Shown: in pieces, positions 1 through 7,564 of the stretch | How positions within the stretch are numbered: the first letter of the stretch is position 1 | Layout of the letters: each line of letters starts with the position of its first letter | Source: Salarchaeum sp. JOR-1 | Lineage (GTDB): Archaea > Halobacteriota > Halobacteria > Halobacteriales > Halobacteriaceae | Length of the DNA: 64,000 nucleotides | NCBI RefSeq assembly: GCF_007833275.1 | Contig: NZ_CP042241.1 | Span: forward strand, 1,550,001 to 1,614,000 | Direction: 5' to 3' | Notes under the pieces: model-generated | The model's input: the letters and a program-made list of their open reading frames with translations, nothing else | What the model was told of the DNA's origin: nothing | Databases searched by the model: none | Made by a program: the position numbers and the translations under genes

Positions 1-56
1 TCCCGATCCACCGGCTCGTCGCCCGCACCGAACACGCCTACGAGAACGCGCGCTAA
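1..56 (+). CDS. C-terminal end of an unidentified gene
   Basis: The reading frame open from the left edge ends with TAA at 54-56. Its last codons read PIHRLVARTEHAYENAR. This is too little to assign a family. The psmB promoter begins about 18 bases after the stop, so psmB probably has its own transcript. Confidence 0.5.
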   Translation, partial: PIHRLVARTEHAYENAR

Positions 57-73
57 CAGACCACCGCAAAGAC

Positions 74-82
74 TGGTTTTAT
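74..82 (+). promoter_or_regulatory. TATA element of psmB
   Basis: TTTTATAAG is centred about 30 bases before the psmB ATG at 109. This is the usual haloarchaeal spacing for a leaderless or nearly leaderless mRNA and supports the chosen start. Confidence 0.6.
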
Positions 83-108
83 AAGTCGCCCGCGTCTACA
101 AACTGGTA

Positions 109-840
109 ATGTATAACCCGAGCAGAGGCTCCGACTTCGCGCAGAACAACGCGAAATTCGAGGACGCCATCCAGAACCCCTACGAACCCCAGGTCGGGGA
201 ACTCCCCCAGAACGACATGACCGAAAAAGAGGTCAACCAGATCGAATCCGAGACCACCATCGTCGGCATCGCCGCCGACGACGGCGTCATCATGGCGTCC
301 GACCAGCGCGCGAGCCTGGGCGGCCGCGTCATCTACAACAAGGACGTCCAGAAGGTCGAGGAGATCCAGGAGAACGCCGCGCTCGCCATCTCCGGGAGCG
401 TCGGCGGCGCGCAGTCCTTCATCCGCAGCCTCCGCGCGGAAGCGAACCTCTACGAGGCCCGCCGCGGCGAGAAGATGAGCATCAGCGCGCTCGCCACCAT
501 CTCCGCGAACATGCTCCGCGGCGGCCCCTTCTTCGTCGTCGTCCCCATCCTCGGCGGCGTCGACGAAGAGGGCTCCCACGTCTACAGCCTCGACCCCGGC
601 GGAAGCAGCATGCAGGACGACTACACCGCACAGGGCAGCGGCATGCCGTACGCCCTCGGCAGCCTCGAGAACAACTACGAGGACGGCCTCACCATGGACG
701 AAGCCGAAACCGTCGCCGCCAAGGCCGTCAAGGCCGCCAGCGAACGCGACGCCGCCTCCGGAAACGGCATCCACATCACCCGCATCACCGAGAACAACGT
801 CGACATCGTCGGCCACGAAGACTTCGACGCGCTACTCTAA
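109..840 (+). CDS. psmB: Proteasome subunit beta
   Basis: Catalytic beta subunit of the archaeal 20S proteasome, an N-terminal threonine peptidase in the cytoplasm. The 243-residue precursor has an acidic propeptide of about 48 residues, followed by the expected mature start TTIVGIAADDG with Thr49 as nucleophile. The Asp of ASDQR (mature position 17), the Lys of DVQK and a C-terminal RDAASGNG segment with the conserved Asp and Ser are present, so it should be active. One oddity is that the residue before Thr49 is Glu, where beta subunits normally have Gly; the segment before the catalytic Lys is also one residue longer than I expect. It may be a second, divergent beta subunit; no alpha subunit lies nearby. 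A T-run and hairpins follow the stop. Confidence 0.93.
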   Translation: MYNPSRGSDFAQNNAKFEDAIQNPYEPQVGELPQNDMTEKEVNQIESETTIVGIAADDGVIMASDQRASLGGRVIYNKDVQKVEEIQENAALAISGSVGGAQSFIRSLRAEANLYEARRGEKMSISALATISANMLRGGPFFVVVPILGGVDEEGSHVYSLDPGGSSMQDDYTAQGSGMPYALGSLENNYEDGLTMDEAETVAAKAVKAASERDAASGNGIHITRITENNVDIVGHEDFDALL

Positions 841-847
841 GCCCACC

Positions 848-852
848 TTTTT
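848..852 (+). terminator. T-run after psmB
   Basis: Five T residues lie eight bases after the psmB stop. Archaeal termination commonly uses short T-rich stretches. It sits just before the hairpin array at 861-950. Confidence 0.4.
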
Positions 853-860
853 CCTCTGCG

Positions 861-950
861 GGTCGCCTCCGGCGACCGCTTGAGCAAAAACCTGGAGGGA
901 AAAACGCCGGTCGGCGAAGCCGACCGGGGAACCTCGCGCTTCGCGCGAGG
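861..950 (+). repeat. Three-hairpin 3' element, copy A
   Basis: Three perfect stems with three-base loops follow psmB: 861-877 (7 bp, loop TCC), 907-927 (9 bp, loop GAA) and 932-950 (8 bp, loop TTC). Between the first and second lies GAGCAAAAACCTGG. The same order (stop codon, hairpin, CAAAAACCT-like box, hairpins) occurs after top6A and the NDH gene on the minus strand. The element lies between the converging 3' ends of psmB and the ligase-like gene. A role in termination or RNA stability is inferred. Confidence 0.6.
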
Positions 951-993
951 ATGCATTCTGCAACACCCTATACTGACAGCACCGCGTGACTGT

Positions 994-2523
994 TCAGTTG
1001 AGGCCGTCGCCGCGGCCGACCCAGTCCGCGAAACTGCCTTCAAGGATGGTTTCGCGCTGGTTCTCGATGTACTCGCACTGCATCGCGTAGACGGCGTTCT
1101 GGAAGGTGTCGCCGTCGCCGAGCTGGTCGCGGACGCGGTCTCGCTTCCACGCGGCGGGGGTGACGCCGTGGCGCGCGCGCTGGCGGAGCGGCCAGAGGTA
1201 CTTCGCGGCGGCTTCCTCGTCGAGGCCGCAGTCCAGCAGGCCGCGCTCGGCGTGCGTGAACAGATCCTCGTAGATGGCGCGGGAGTCCGTGGTTTCGTCG
1301 CCGTCGGCGGTGACGTACGTGAAGTCGGCGTCCAGTCCGTCCTCGACGGCGGCGTAGAAGTTGTCCTGAGCGTCCTGCCAGTCGAGCGTGTAGAGGTCGT
1401 GGTCGCGGCGCACCATCGACTGCAGGAGCCCCGCGAACATCGCCTGGAACGCGACGGTGTCCCGGACGGTCGGCTGCCCGGGGAGCGGCCGGAACTCGAT
1501 GCGGGCGTTCGCGGATTCTTTACTGCTCCCGCCGAGCACGGGGCGCACCCACCGCCAGTACGTCCCGTGTTTCATCCGGAAGTGCGCGAACTCGTCGTCG
1601 AACCGCCCGCTCTTCTCGACGGGCATCGGGACGATAGTGTTGTCCTCGACGATGCGATCCACCGCCGCCTCGATGCTCTCGACGTCCCGCGGGAACCGCA
1701 CCTTCTCCTGTTCGCCGGGAACGTTCAGGACGGACTCGAACACGCCGACGCGGTGCTCGTCGTGGCCGTCCGCGAGTATCTCCTCGGGCGTCGCGTCGTC
1801 GTCGTAGAGGTCAGGCGGATAGAAGGGTGAGTTCACGCCGAGCGCGACCAGCGGGCCGGCGAACCGGAGCGCGTACCGGAAGTAGGTCGGGAGGTCGACG
1901 GCCTGCGGCACCTGGTAGTGCGGCTGGATCGACGTGATGAGCGCCTCCGGCATCACCGTGTCCGCTTCGAGCGAGACGTGGGGCGCGTCGAGCGTCATCC
2001 CCGCCGGCTGGGCGGTGTTCGCCATCGCGTGGTACCGCGTCGACGCGCTCATGTTCGTCGCGAGGTCGATGCCGGCGTCCGAGACGCTGTCCGTGAGGTA
2101 CTGCTCCGCGGTCTCGCCCTCCGGCGGAATCGTCCACATCCCGTCGCTGACGAGATGCAATCCCTCGGCGTCCATCGGCTCGTAGGCGGCCTTCAGGCGC
2201 GCCTGCACCTCGGACTCCTGCGCGTCGAGTCCGTACTCGTTCAGGGGCTGGGGGCTGGTCGTCATCTCCGCGTTGTGCAGGCCGAGTTCCTTCTCGAACC
2301 CAACGAACTCGAGGAGCCTTCGGGGGAGGCGGGCGAGCGACCCCTCGTCGCTCACCGCGTAGAACTCGTACTCCAGGCCGACGATTGCCTGGGGGTTGTC
2401 GAACGTCCCGGCCGCGAGTTCCTCCTTGATGACGTCCGCGTCCTCCCGGACGTGCGACTGGAACGCCTCGGCGTCCACGTCGAGGACGTCGTCCACCGCG
2501 GCTGCGAGGTTCGAGCGAGTCAT
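994..2523 (-). CDS. Glutamate-cysteine ligase-like (GCS2-type) protein
   Basis: A 509-residue protein resembling the carboxylate-amine ligase/GCS2 group. It has an early VGLEYEFYAV segment like the GxExE metal/ATP motif of these enzymes and a later NARIEFRPLPGQPT segment typical of the same fold. Haloarchaea use gamma-glutamylcysteine as their main low-molecular-weight thiol, so thiol synthesis is one possible role. It is clearly longer than the roughly 360-residue haloarchaeal GshA I know of, so a paralogue with another amine substrate is equally likely. ATG 2523 is supported by a TATA element centred 27 bases upstream. It diverges from lig. Confidence 0.6.
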   Translation of the reverse strand: MTRSNLAAAVDDVLDVDAEAFQSHVREDADVIKEELAAGTFDNPQAIVGLEYEFYAVSDEGSLARLPRRLLEFVGFEKELGLHNAEMTTSPQPLNEYGLDAQESEVQARLKAAYEPMDAEGLHLVSDGMWTIPPEGETAEQYLTDSVSDAGIDLATNMSASTRYHAMANTAQPAGMTLDAPHVSLEADTVMPEALITSIQPHYQVPQAVDLPTYFRYALRFAGPLVALGVNSPFYPPDLYDDDATPEEILADGHDEHRVGVFESVLNVPGEQEKVRFPRDVESIEAAVDRIVEDNTIVPMPVEKSGRFDDEFAHFRMKHGTYWRWVRPVLGGSSKESANARIEFRPLPGQPTVRDTVAFQAMFAGLLQSMVRRDHDLYTLDWQDAQDNFYAAVEDGLDADFTYVTADGDETTDSRAIYEDLFTHAERGLLDCGLDEEAAAKYLWPLRQRARHGVTPAAWKRDRVRDQLGDGDTFQNAVYAMQCEYIENQRETILEGSFADWVGRGDGLN

Positions 2524-2545
2524 GAGCGAGGGTTCGTGAGCGAGC

Positions 2546-2554
2546 GTATAAAAG
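2546..2554 (-). promoter_or_regulatory. TATA element of the GCS2-like gene
   Basis: On the minus strand CTTTTATAC is centred 27 bases before ATG 2523, giving a leaderless transcript. The lig promoter (TTTAAG near 2573) is divergent and about 25 bases away. Confidence 0.5.
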
Positions 2555-2604
2555 GCGGTGGGCCTTCGGTCGGTTTAAGCACGAACCCCGTGAACGAACG
2601 CGTA

Positions 2605-4260
2605 ATGGAGTTCGCGGAGTTCGCCGAGCGCGCGTCCGCCATCGAGGCCGAACCCGCAGACCTCGACGTGGTCTCCCTCGTCGCCGACCTGTTCGCGGCG
2701 GCGGGCGACGACCTCGCGGTGGTCGCGCGGTTCGTGCAGGGGCGCGTCTTCCCCGCGTACAGCGAGACGAAACTCGACATCGGCCCGAACTACTGCTACG
2801 CGGCCATCGCGCGCGCCGCCGGCCCGAACACCGACAGCGAGGACGTGGAGGCCGCGCTCGCCGAGGAGGGCGACATCGGCGCTGTCGCGGCGTCCTACGA
2901 CCTCGGCGGCCAGCAGGGACTGGGCGCGTTCACGAGCGGAGGCGGCCGCGACGCGCTGACCGTCCGCGAGGTGTACGACGAACTCGCGGCGCTCGCGGCG
3001 GCCGCGGGCGCGGGCAGTCAGGACGAGAAGATAACCGTCCTCTTCGGCCTCTTCAATCGGTGTTCGAGCGAGGAGGCGCGCTACCTCGCCCGCCTCGTGC
3101 TCTCCGAGATGCGTATCGGCGTCGGCGAAGGAACCGTGCGGGACGGCATCGCCGAGGCGTTCGACGTGCCCGTCGAGTCGGTGGAGCGCGCGCTCCAGGT
3201 GTCGAACGACTACGGCCTCGTCGCGGAGACCGCGCGCGACGACGGCGAGGCGGGGTTGGACGACAGCCACCTGGAAGTCGGGCGGCCCGTGCAGGCGATG
3301 CTCGCGCAGGCCGGCACCGTCACCGACGCCGTCGCGGAGTGGGGGACGGTCGCGGTGGAGACGAAGTTCGACGGCGCGCGCGTCCAACTCCACTACGACG
3401 AGGAGGTGGCGCTCTACTCGCGGAACATGGAGGACGTGACCGACGCGCTCCCCGAGGTCGTGGAGTTCGCCGAGGACGAACTCGCCGCGCCCGCCATTCT
3501 GGACGGCGAAGTCATCGCCACCGACGAGGACGGCGATCCCCTGCCGTTCCAGGAGATACTGCGGCGGTTCCGCCGGAAGCACGACGTCGACCGGATGCGC
3601 GAGGAGGTCGAGGTCGAACTGCGGGCGTTCGACTGCCTCCACCACGACGGCGTCGACCTGCTCGATAAGCCGCTCACCGAGCGCCACGACCGACTCGCGG
3701 ACGTGCTCTCGACCGGCGTCTCCGCCCTCTCGCTCACCGACGACCCCGACGAAATCGGCGACATCGAAGCCCGCGCGCTCGAAGCCGGCCACGAGGGCAT
3801 CATGCTCAAGAACCCCGACTCCGCGTACTCGCCCGGAAAACGCGGGAAGAACTGGCTGAAGCGCAAGCCCGACGTGGAGACCCTCGACCTCGTCGTCACC
3901 GGCGCGGAGTGGGGTGAAGGCCGCAGGGCCTCCTTCCTCGGAACCTTCCTGCTGTCCGCGTGGAACAGCGAGACCGAGGCGTACGAGACGCTCGGGAAGG
4001 TCGCGACCGGCATCACGGACGCGGAACTCGCGGATCTCACCGACCGCCTCGAACCCCACATCCGGAGTCAGGACGGCCAGGACGTCGACCTCGAACCCGC
4101 GGTCGTCTTCGAGGTCGGATACGAGGAGATTCAGGAATCCCCGACGTACTCCGCGGGCTACGCGCTGCGCTTCCCCCGCTTTCTCGGCGTGCGCGGCGAC
4201 AAGGATCCCGCGGACGCGGACACCATCGAGCGCGTCCGCCGACTCGCGCAGACCCAGTAG
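2605..4260 (+). CDS. lig: ATP-dependent DNA ligase
   Basis: Replicative and repair DNA ligase of 551 residues, which joins nicked DNA through an AMP-lysine intermediate. The nucleotidyltransferase motif ETKFDGARVQ places the adenylated lysine at about residue 254. DGEVIA, EGIMLKNPDSAYSPG and NWLKRKP are the later motifs, ahead of an OB-fold C-terminus. The N-terminal roughly 200 residues match the DNA-binding domain of archaeal/eukaryotic ligase I. The frame stays open far upstream, but ATG 2605 is chosen because a weak TATA (TTTAAG) lies about 31 bases before it. GTG 2590 is an in-frame alternative. Confidence 0.95.
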   Translation: MEFAEFAERASAIEAEPADLDVVSLVADLFAAAGDDLAVVARFVQGRVFPAYSETKLDIGPNYCYAAIARAAGPNTDSEDVEAALAEEGDIGAVAASYDLGGQQGLGAFTSGGGRDALTVREVYDELAALAAAAGAGSQDEKITVLFGLFNRCSSEEARYLARLVLSEMRIGVGEGTVRDGIAEAFDVPVESVERALQVSNDYGLVAETARDDGEAGLDDSHLEVGRPVQAMLAQAGTVTDAVAEWGTVAVETKFDGARVQLHYDEEVALYSRNMEDVTDALPEVVEFAEDELAAPAILDGEVIATDEDGDPLPFQEILRRFRRKHDVDRMREEVEVELRAFDCLHHDGVDLLDKPLTERHDRLADVLSTGVSALSLTDDPDEIGDIEARALEAGHEGIMLKNPDSAYSPGKRGKNWLKRKPDVETLDLVVTGAEWGEGRRASFLGTFLLSAWNSETEAYETLGKVATGITDAELADLTDRLEPHIRSQDGQDVDLEPAVVFEVGYEEIQESPTYSAGYALRFPRFLGVRGDKDPADADTIERVRRLAQTQ

Positions 4261-4297
4261 CCGGGAGAGTTACCCGGGCGGCTCCCGACGTGCTCGT

Positions 4298-4324
4298 ATG
4301 AACGGAAGTGAGCGCGAGTGGTGA
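4298..4324 (+). CDS. Candidate 8-codon upstream ORF of mscS
   Basis: ATG 4298 opens MNGSEREW and stops at TGA 4322-4324, overlapping the GTG start of the channel gene at 4321 (GTGA). A weak TATA-like GAGTTACC lies about 27 bases before ATG 4298, so the transcript could begin at this ATG. Translation of the short ORF could then be coupled to mscS. It is short enough to arise by chance. Confidence 0.3.
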   Translation: MNGSEREW

Positions 4325-5166
4325 CGTTCGAGTCCCTGCTCGCGCAGTACGGCGCGTGGTTCGAGAGCGTCGGCGTCTTCCTCGTGACGCTGCTCGCCGT
4401 CTCCCTCCTCGGCCACCTGACCGTCCGGCCAGCCGTGAGCCGCGTCCTCACCGCGCGCAACCCGAACAACCCCACGCTCGTCAACGCGCTCGAACAGTAC
4501 ACGACCGTCCTCTTCGTCATCGTCGCGATCCCGTTGGCCACCACCGCCGCCGGGTTCGGCGGACTCGTCGCCGGCTCCACGATGATCGTCGCCGCCGGCA
4601 CGCTCGCCGTCGGCGTCGCCGGCCAGGACGTCATCGGGAACCTCGTCAGCGGACTGTTCCTCGTCGCCGACCCCGACTTCAACGTCGGCGACTACATCGA
4701 GTGGAACGGCGAGGCAGGGACTGTCGAACGCATCGACCTCCGCGTCACCCGCGTCCGCACGCCCGCCGACGAAGTCCTCACCGTCCCGAACACCCAGTTA
4801 TCGACGAACGCCATCCGCACCCCCTTCTCTCGGGGGAAGTACCGGCTCACCGAACGCGTGCTCGTCGGGTACGACACCGACCTCGACACCGCCACCGAGG
4901 TTCTGCTCGACGCCGCCGACGCGGACGACCGCCTCGCCAGCGACCCCGAACCGGTCGTGCACGTCACGTCGCTCGGCGAGAACGCGATAGAGCTCTCGGC
5001 GCGCGTCTGGGTTGACGACCCCCGCACCGCGGACGTCCCGAACGTGGACAGCGCGTTCGCGACCCGCGTGAAACGCCGGCTACAGGCGGCCGACGTGTCG
5101 CTCGCGCCCGCGAGCGCCCAGCGCGTCGACGGCCGCCTCGACGTGTCGATGGAGGGCGAGCGATGA
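4321..5166 (+). CDS. MscS-family mechanosensitive ion channel
   Basis: About 281 residues: hydrophobic helices in the first 110 residues, then the MscS pore-helix and beta domain (GQDVIGNLVSGLFL, then GDYIEWNGEAGTVERIDLR), and a C-terminal alpha/beta domain. It should be a membrane channel that opens on hypo-osmotic shock. There is no in-frame ATG, so the start is GTG at 4321 (or the adjacent GTG at 4318). The 3' end overlaps the HAD gene by ATGA, which implies translational coupling. Confidence 0.88.
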   Translation: MTFESLLAQYGAWFESVGVFLVTLLAVSLLGHLTVRPAVSRVLTARNPNNPTLVNALEQYTTVLFVIVAIPLATTAAGFGGLVAGSTMIVAAGTLAVGVAGQDVIGNLVSGLFLVADPDFNVGDYIEWNGEAGTVERIDLRVTRVRTPADEVLTVPNTQLSTNAIRTPFSRGKYRLTERVLVGYDTDLDTATEVLLDAADADDRLASDPEPVVHVTSLGENAIELSARVWVDDPRTADVPNVDSAFATRVKRRLQAADVSLAPASAQRVDGRLDVSMEGER

Positions 5167-5939
5167 CTCGGGGCGTCGTCGTCGACCTCGACGGAACCGT
5201 CGTCTCCGGGGACGCGCTGCTCGACGGCGCGGCGGACGCGCTCGCCGACGTCCGCGACGCGGGCCGGGACGTGCTCTTCCTGACGAACAACCCCACGCGC
5301 TCCCCGGCCGAGTACGCCCAGCGCCTCGCGCGCCTCGGCGTGGACGCCCGGCCCGAGGAGGTGCTCACGGCGACGAGCGCGACCGTCGACTACCTCCGCG
5401 AGCACCACCTCGACGAGTCCGTGTTCGCCATCGCCGAGGAGTCCGTGACCGACCAGCTCCGGGACGCCGGCGTCTCACTCGTCGCGGACGCACGCAGGGC
5501 CGACACCGTCGTCGTCGGCTACGACCGCGAGTTCGCGTACGCCGACATGGTCGCGGCCCTCCGCGCGTTCGGCGCAGGCGCTGACGCGCTCGTCGGCACC
5601 GACCCCGACATCACGGTGCCGACGCCCGACGGCCCCGTCCCCGGGTCGGGAGCCATCATCGACGCCGTCGCGAACGTCGTGGAACGCGACCCCGACGCCG
5701 TCCTCGGGAAGCCATCGGACGTGACCGCGCGCCTCGCGCTCGACCGCCTCGACCGCTCGCCCGCCGAGTGCGTGCTCGTCGGCGACCGCCTCGACACCGA
5801 CATCGCGATGGGGAACCGGGTGGGGATGACGACAGTGCTCGTCCGGACCGGCGTCACCGACGACGAGACGCTCGCCGCGAGCACCGTTCAGCCCGACTAC
5901 GTCCGGGACTCGCTCGCGGACGCCCGCGACCTCCTCTAA
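5163..5939 (+). CDS. HAD-family hydrolase, NagD type
   Basis: 258 residues with the HAD motifs in order: DLDGTVVSGD near the N-terminus (nucleophile Asp and acid Asp), FLTNNPTRS, the Lys of LGKPSDV, and GDRLDTDIAMGNRVG. The cap insertion and the TNN motif place it with NagD/4-nitrophenylphosphatase-like sugar or nucleotide phosphatases. The substrate cannot be read from sequence. It is coupled to mscS by ATGA. A T-run at 5941-5945 follows the stop. Confidence 0.85.
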   Translation: MTRGVVVDLDGTVVSGDALLDGAADALADVRDAGRDVLFLTNNPTRSPAEYAQRLARLGVDARPEEVLTATSATVDYLREHHLDESVFAIAEESVTDQLRDAGVSLVADARRADTVVVGYDREFAYADMVAALRAFGAGADALVGTDPDITVPTPDGPVPGSGAIIDAVANVVERDPDAVLGKPSDVTARLALDRLDRSPAECVLVGDRLDTDIAMGNRVGMTTVLVRTGVTDDETLAASTVQPDYVRDSLADARDLL

Positions 5940-5970
5940 CTTTTTCCGACAGTCGCCCCCAGTCCCGGGT

Positions 5971-6654
5971 ATGGTTCGCTACCGCGACAGCGACCTCTCG
6001 TGGCTCGGGTACGCGACGATACGGCTCGCCGGCGACCGAACGGTCTACCTCGACCCCGGCCGGTACGGCGTGCTCGACGGCTACGACGCGCGGGACGGCG
6101 ACGTGGTCTGCGTCACCCACGACCACCACTACGATCCGGACGGCATCCGACGGGTCGCCGAGCCGGACGCGACAATCGTCGTCTACGAGGGCGTGGACGC
6201 CGCGAACATCGACCGGGACGTGACGCCCGTCGCCGACCTCGACTACGACGTGGTGCGCGTCGGCGAGGACGCGACCGTCACGGTGGACGGCGTGCGCGTG
6301 CGGTCGCTGCCCGTCTACAACCGGCCCGACGGCCCCCGCGACACCCACCCGCCAGGGTTCGGCGTCGGCTACCTCGTCACCGTGGGCGACGCGCGCGTGC
6401 TCTGGACGGGCGACTCGGACGCGCTCCCACACCACGACGACCTCGACGTCGACGTGCTCTGTCCGCCCGTCGGCGGGTCGTTCACGATGAACCGCGAGGA
6501 CGCCGCCGCGCTCGCCGAACGCATGAAACCCGACCTCGTCGTACCCGTCCACTACGACACGTTCGCCGCGCTCGAAACCGACGCGGACGCGTTCGTCACC
6601 GACGTGGCGCGACGCGGAATCGGCGTCGCGCTCAACGACTCTCGCGACCAGTAG
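5971..6654 (+). CDS. Metallo-beta-lactamase-fold hydrolase
   Basis: 227 residues with the metal-binding motif THDHHYD near residue 50, a WTGDSD segment and a late VPVHYDTF histidine. These are features of the UlaG-like/L-ascorbate-6-P-lactonase branch of the MBL fold. It is probably cytoplasmic and binds one or two metal ions; the substrate is unknown. It is the last ordinary core gene before the AT-richer island. Confidence 0.82.
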   Translation: MVRYRDSDLSWLGYATIRLAGDRTVYLDPGRYGVLDGYDARDGDVVCVTHDHHYDPDGIRRVAEPDATIVVYEGVDAANIDRDVTPVADLDYDVVRVGEDATVTVDGVRVRSLPVYNRPDGPRDTHPPGFGVGYLVTVGDARVLWTGDSDALPHHDDLDVDVLCPPVGGSFTMNREDAAALAERMKPDLVVPVHYDTFAALETDADAFVTDVARRGIGVALNDSRDQ

Positions 6655-6826
6655 ACGTCCGTTCGGCCCGCGTGCCCCTCACCCTTGACGGACGACTACG
6701 GTAGCTCGCCAGCAATAGCTGAGAATACGATTTATTCATCCAGAGTACCGACCGGAAGAGAACGGAAGATCTGCTAAGTGCAGAGAGTGAGTTCCACAAT
6801 AATGCAAGAGGCTGTTTTGCGTTAAC
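6655..6826. other. Left edge of the accessory island, no gene seen
   Basis: Base composition falls visibly toward AT after about 6710. No open frame with haloarchaeal codon usage is present. The segment from about 6750 to 6815 looks like neither flank and could be an old mobile-element scar, but I cannot assign it. Confidence 0.4.
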
Positions 6827-7050
6827 TCAGCTCACCGTGAAGTGGACACCAGAGTCAGCTGATACGTAGACGTGAAATTTACCACCTTCTGGAAGCGCTT
6901 CCTCTACGTAGTCAATTTCTAGGATATCTTCAATTTCTAAACCCGCACTCGGGATATGCACGTCACGGTCTTACTGCCGCTAGCGTCGGGGCTCTCACTT
7001 TTATCTGAGAACTCAGCTTTAATTCGGGATCTTGCACGCTCTCTAGACAT
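6827..7050 (-). pseudogene. Small gene apparently broken by a frameshift
   Basis: On the minus strand ATG 7050 opens MSRERARSRIKAEFSDK and runs to ...GSKTVT, then ends quickly at 6937 as CISRVRV. One base out of phase, the frame from about 6963 continues as HIPSAGLEIEDILEID, then YVEEALPEGGKFHVYVSAD and ends at TGA 6827-6829. Joined, the two parts make a plausible acidic protein of about 74 residues, consistent with loss of one base near 6961. No family is recognised. It lies downstream of the membrane gene at 7112-7501 on the same strand, so it may once have been a third gene of that cassette. Confidence 0.4.
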
Positions 7051-7111
7051 ACTCGTGGGAAGTTGTACAGGACTCTTTGGTTCATACAGCTCACTTCGCT
7101 CGACAAAGAAA

Positions 7112-7501
7112 TCAATTTTTTGATGGGTCCGACTCCGACAGGGTATCGCGGAGGACGAGGAGTGCCGTAAGCACGGTGACGACGAGAACTCCGATTGCTT
7201 CAGGAGTGTCGGGGACATAGTAGAGTACTACCAGATTCCCTACGATAACAATAGTAGTCAACGATAATAGGGCAAAATTGCTCTGTACGTCATTGAGCCG
7301 TCCGCGTTCCCGTGCCCAACTAATGGTCTGTATGCCGAATATGAGGGCCAACGCGAGAGCTCCGAAAGCGACTATCGATATACCGTCTCCGATCGATTCA
7401 CCCTCAATAACCTGTGCTAACTCCGGATAGATATAGACAAGAATCGCAACTGTGCTGAGAAGTGTTAGGATCGCCGAATTTTTATGCAATAATTTTTTCA
7501 T
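7112..7501 (-). CDS. Four-helix small membrane protein, possible immunity protein
   Basis: 129 residues. The N-terminus is MKKLLHKNS, followed by four predicted membrane helices: near ILTLLSTVAILVYIYPELA, IVAFGALALALIFGIQ, LLSLTTIVIVGNLVVLYYV and IGVLVVTVLTALLVL. A short charged tail ends SESDPSKN. It starts 63 bases after the stop of the Tat-exported halocin-like gene on the same strand and is probably co-transcribed. Small multi-helix proteins beside bacteriocin genes are often immunity factors; that role is inferred only from position and topology. Codon use is AT-richer than in the flanking core genes. Confidence 0.65.
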   Translation of the reverse strand: MKKLLHKNSAILTLLSTVAILVYIYPELAQVIEGESIGDGISIVAFGALALALIFGIQTISWARERGRLNDVQSNFALLSLTTIVIVGNLVVLYYVPDTPEAIGVLVVTVLTALLVLRDTLSESDPSKN

Positions 7502-7564
7502 TAAACTATGTCCTACGTGCAGTCATATATATTTTTCTAAAGATACAGTCACGTAGAGTGTGGC

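Noticed and set aside
2575-4059. 494-residue minus-strand frame opposite lig
   Set aside because: Antisense of a well-recognised DNA ligase; no family features.
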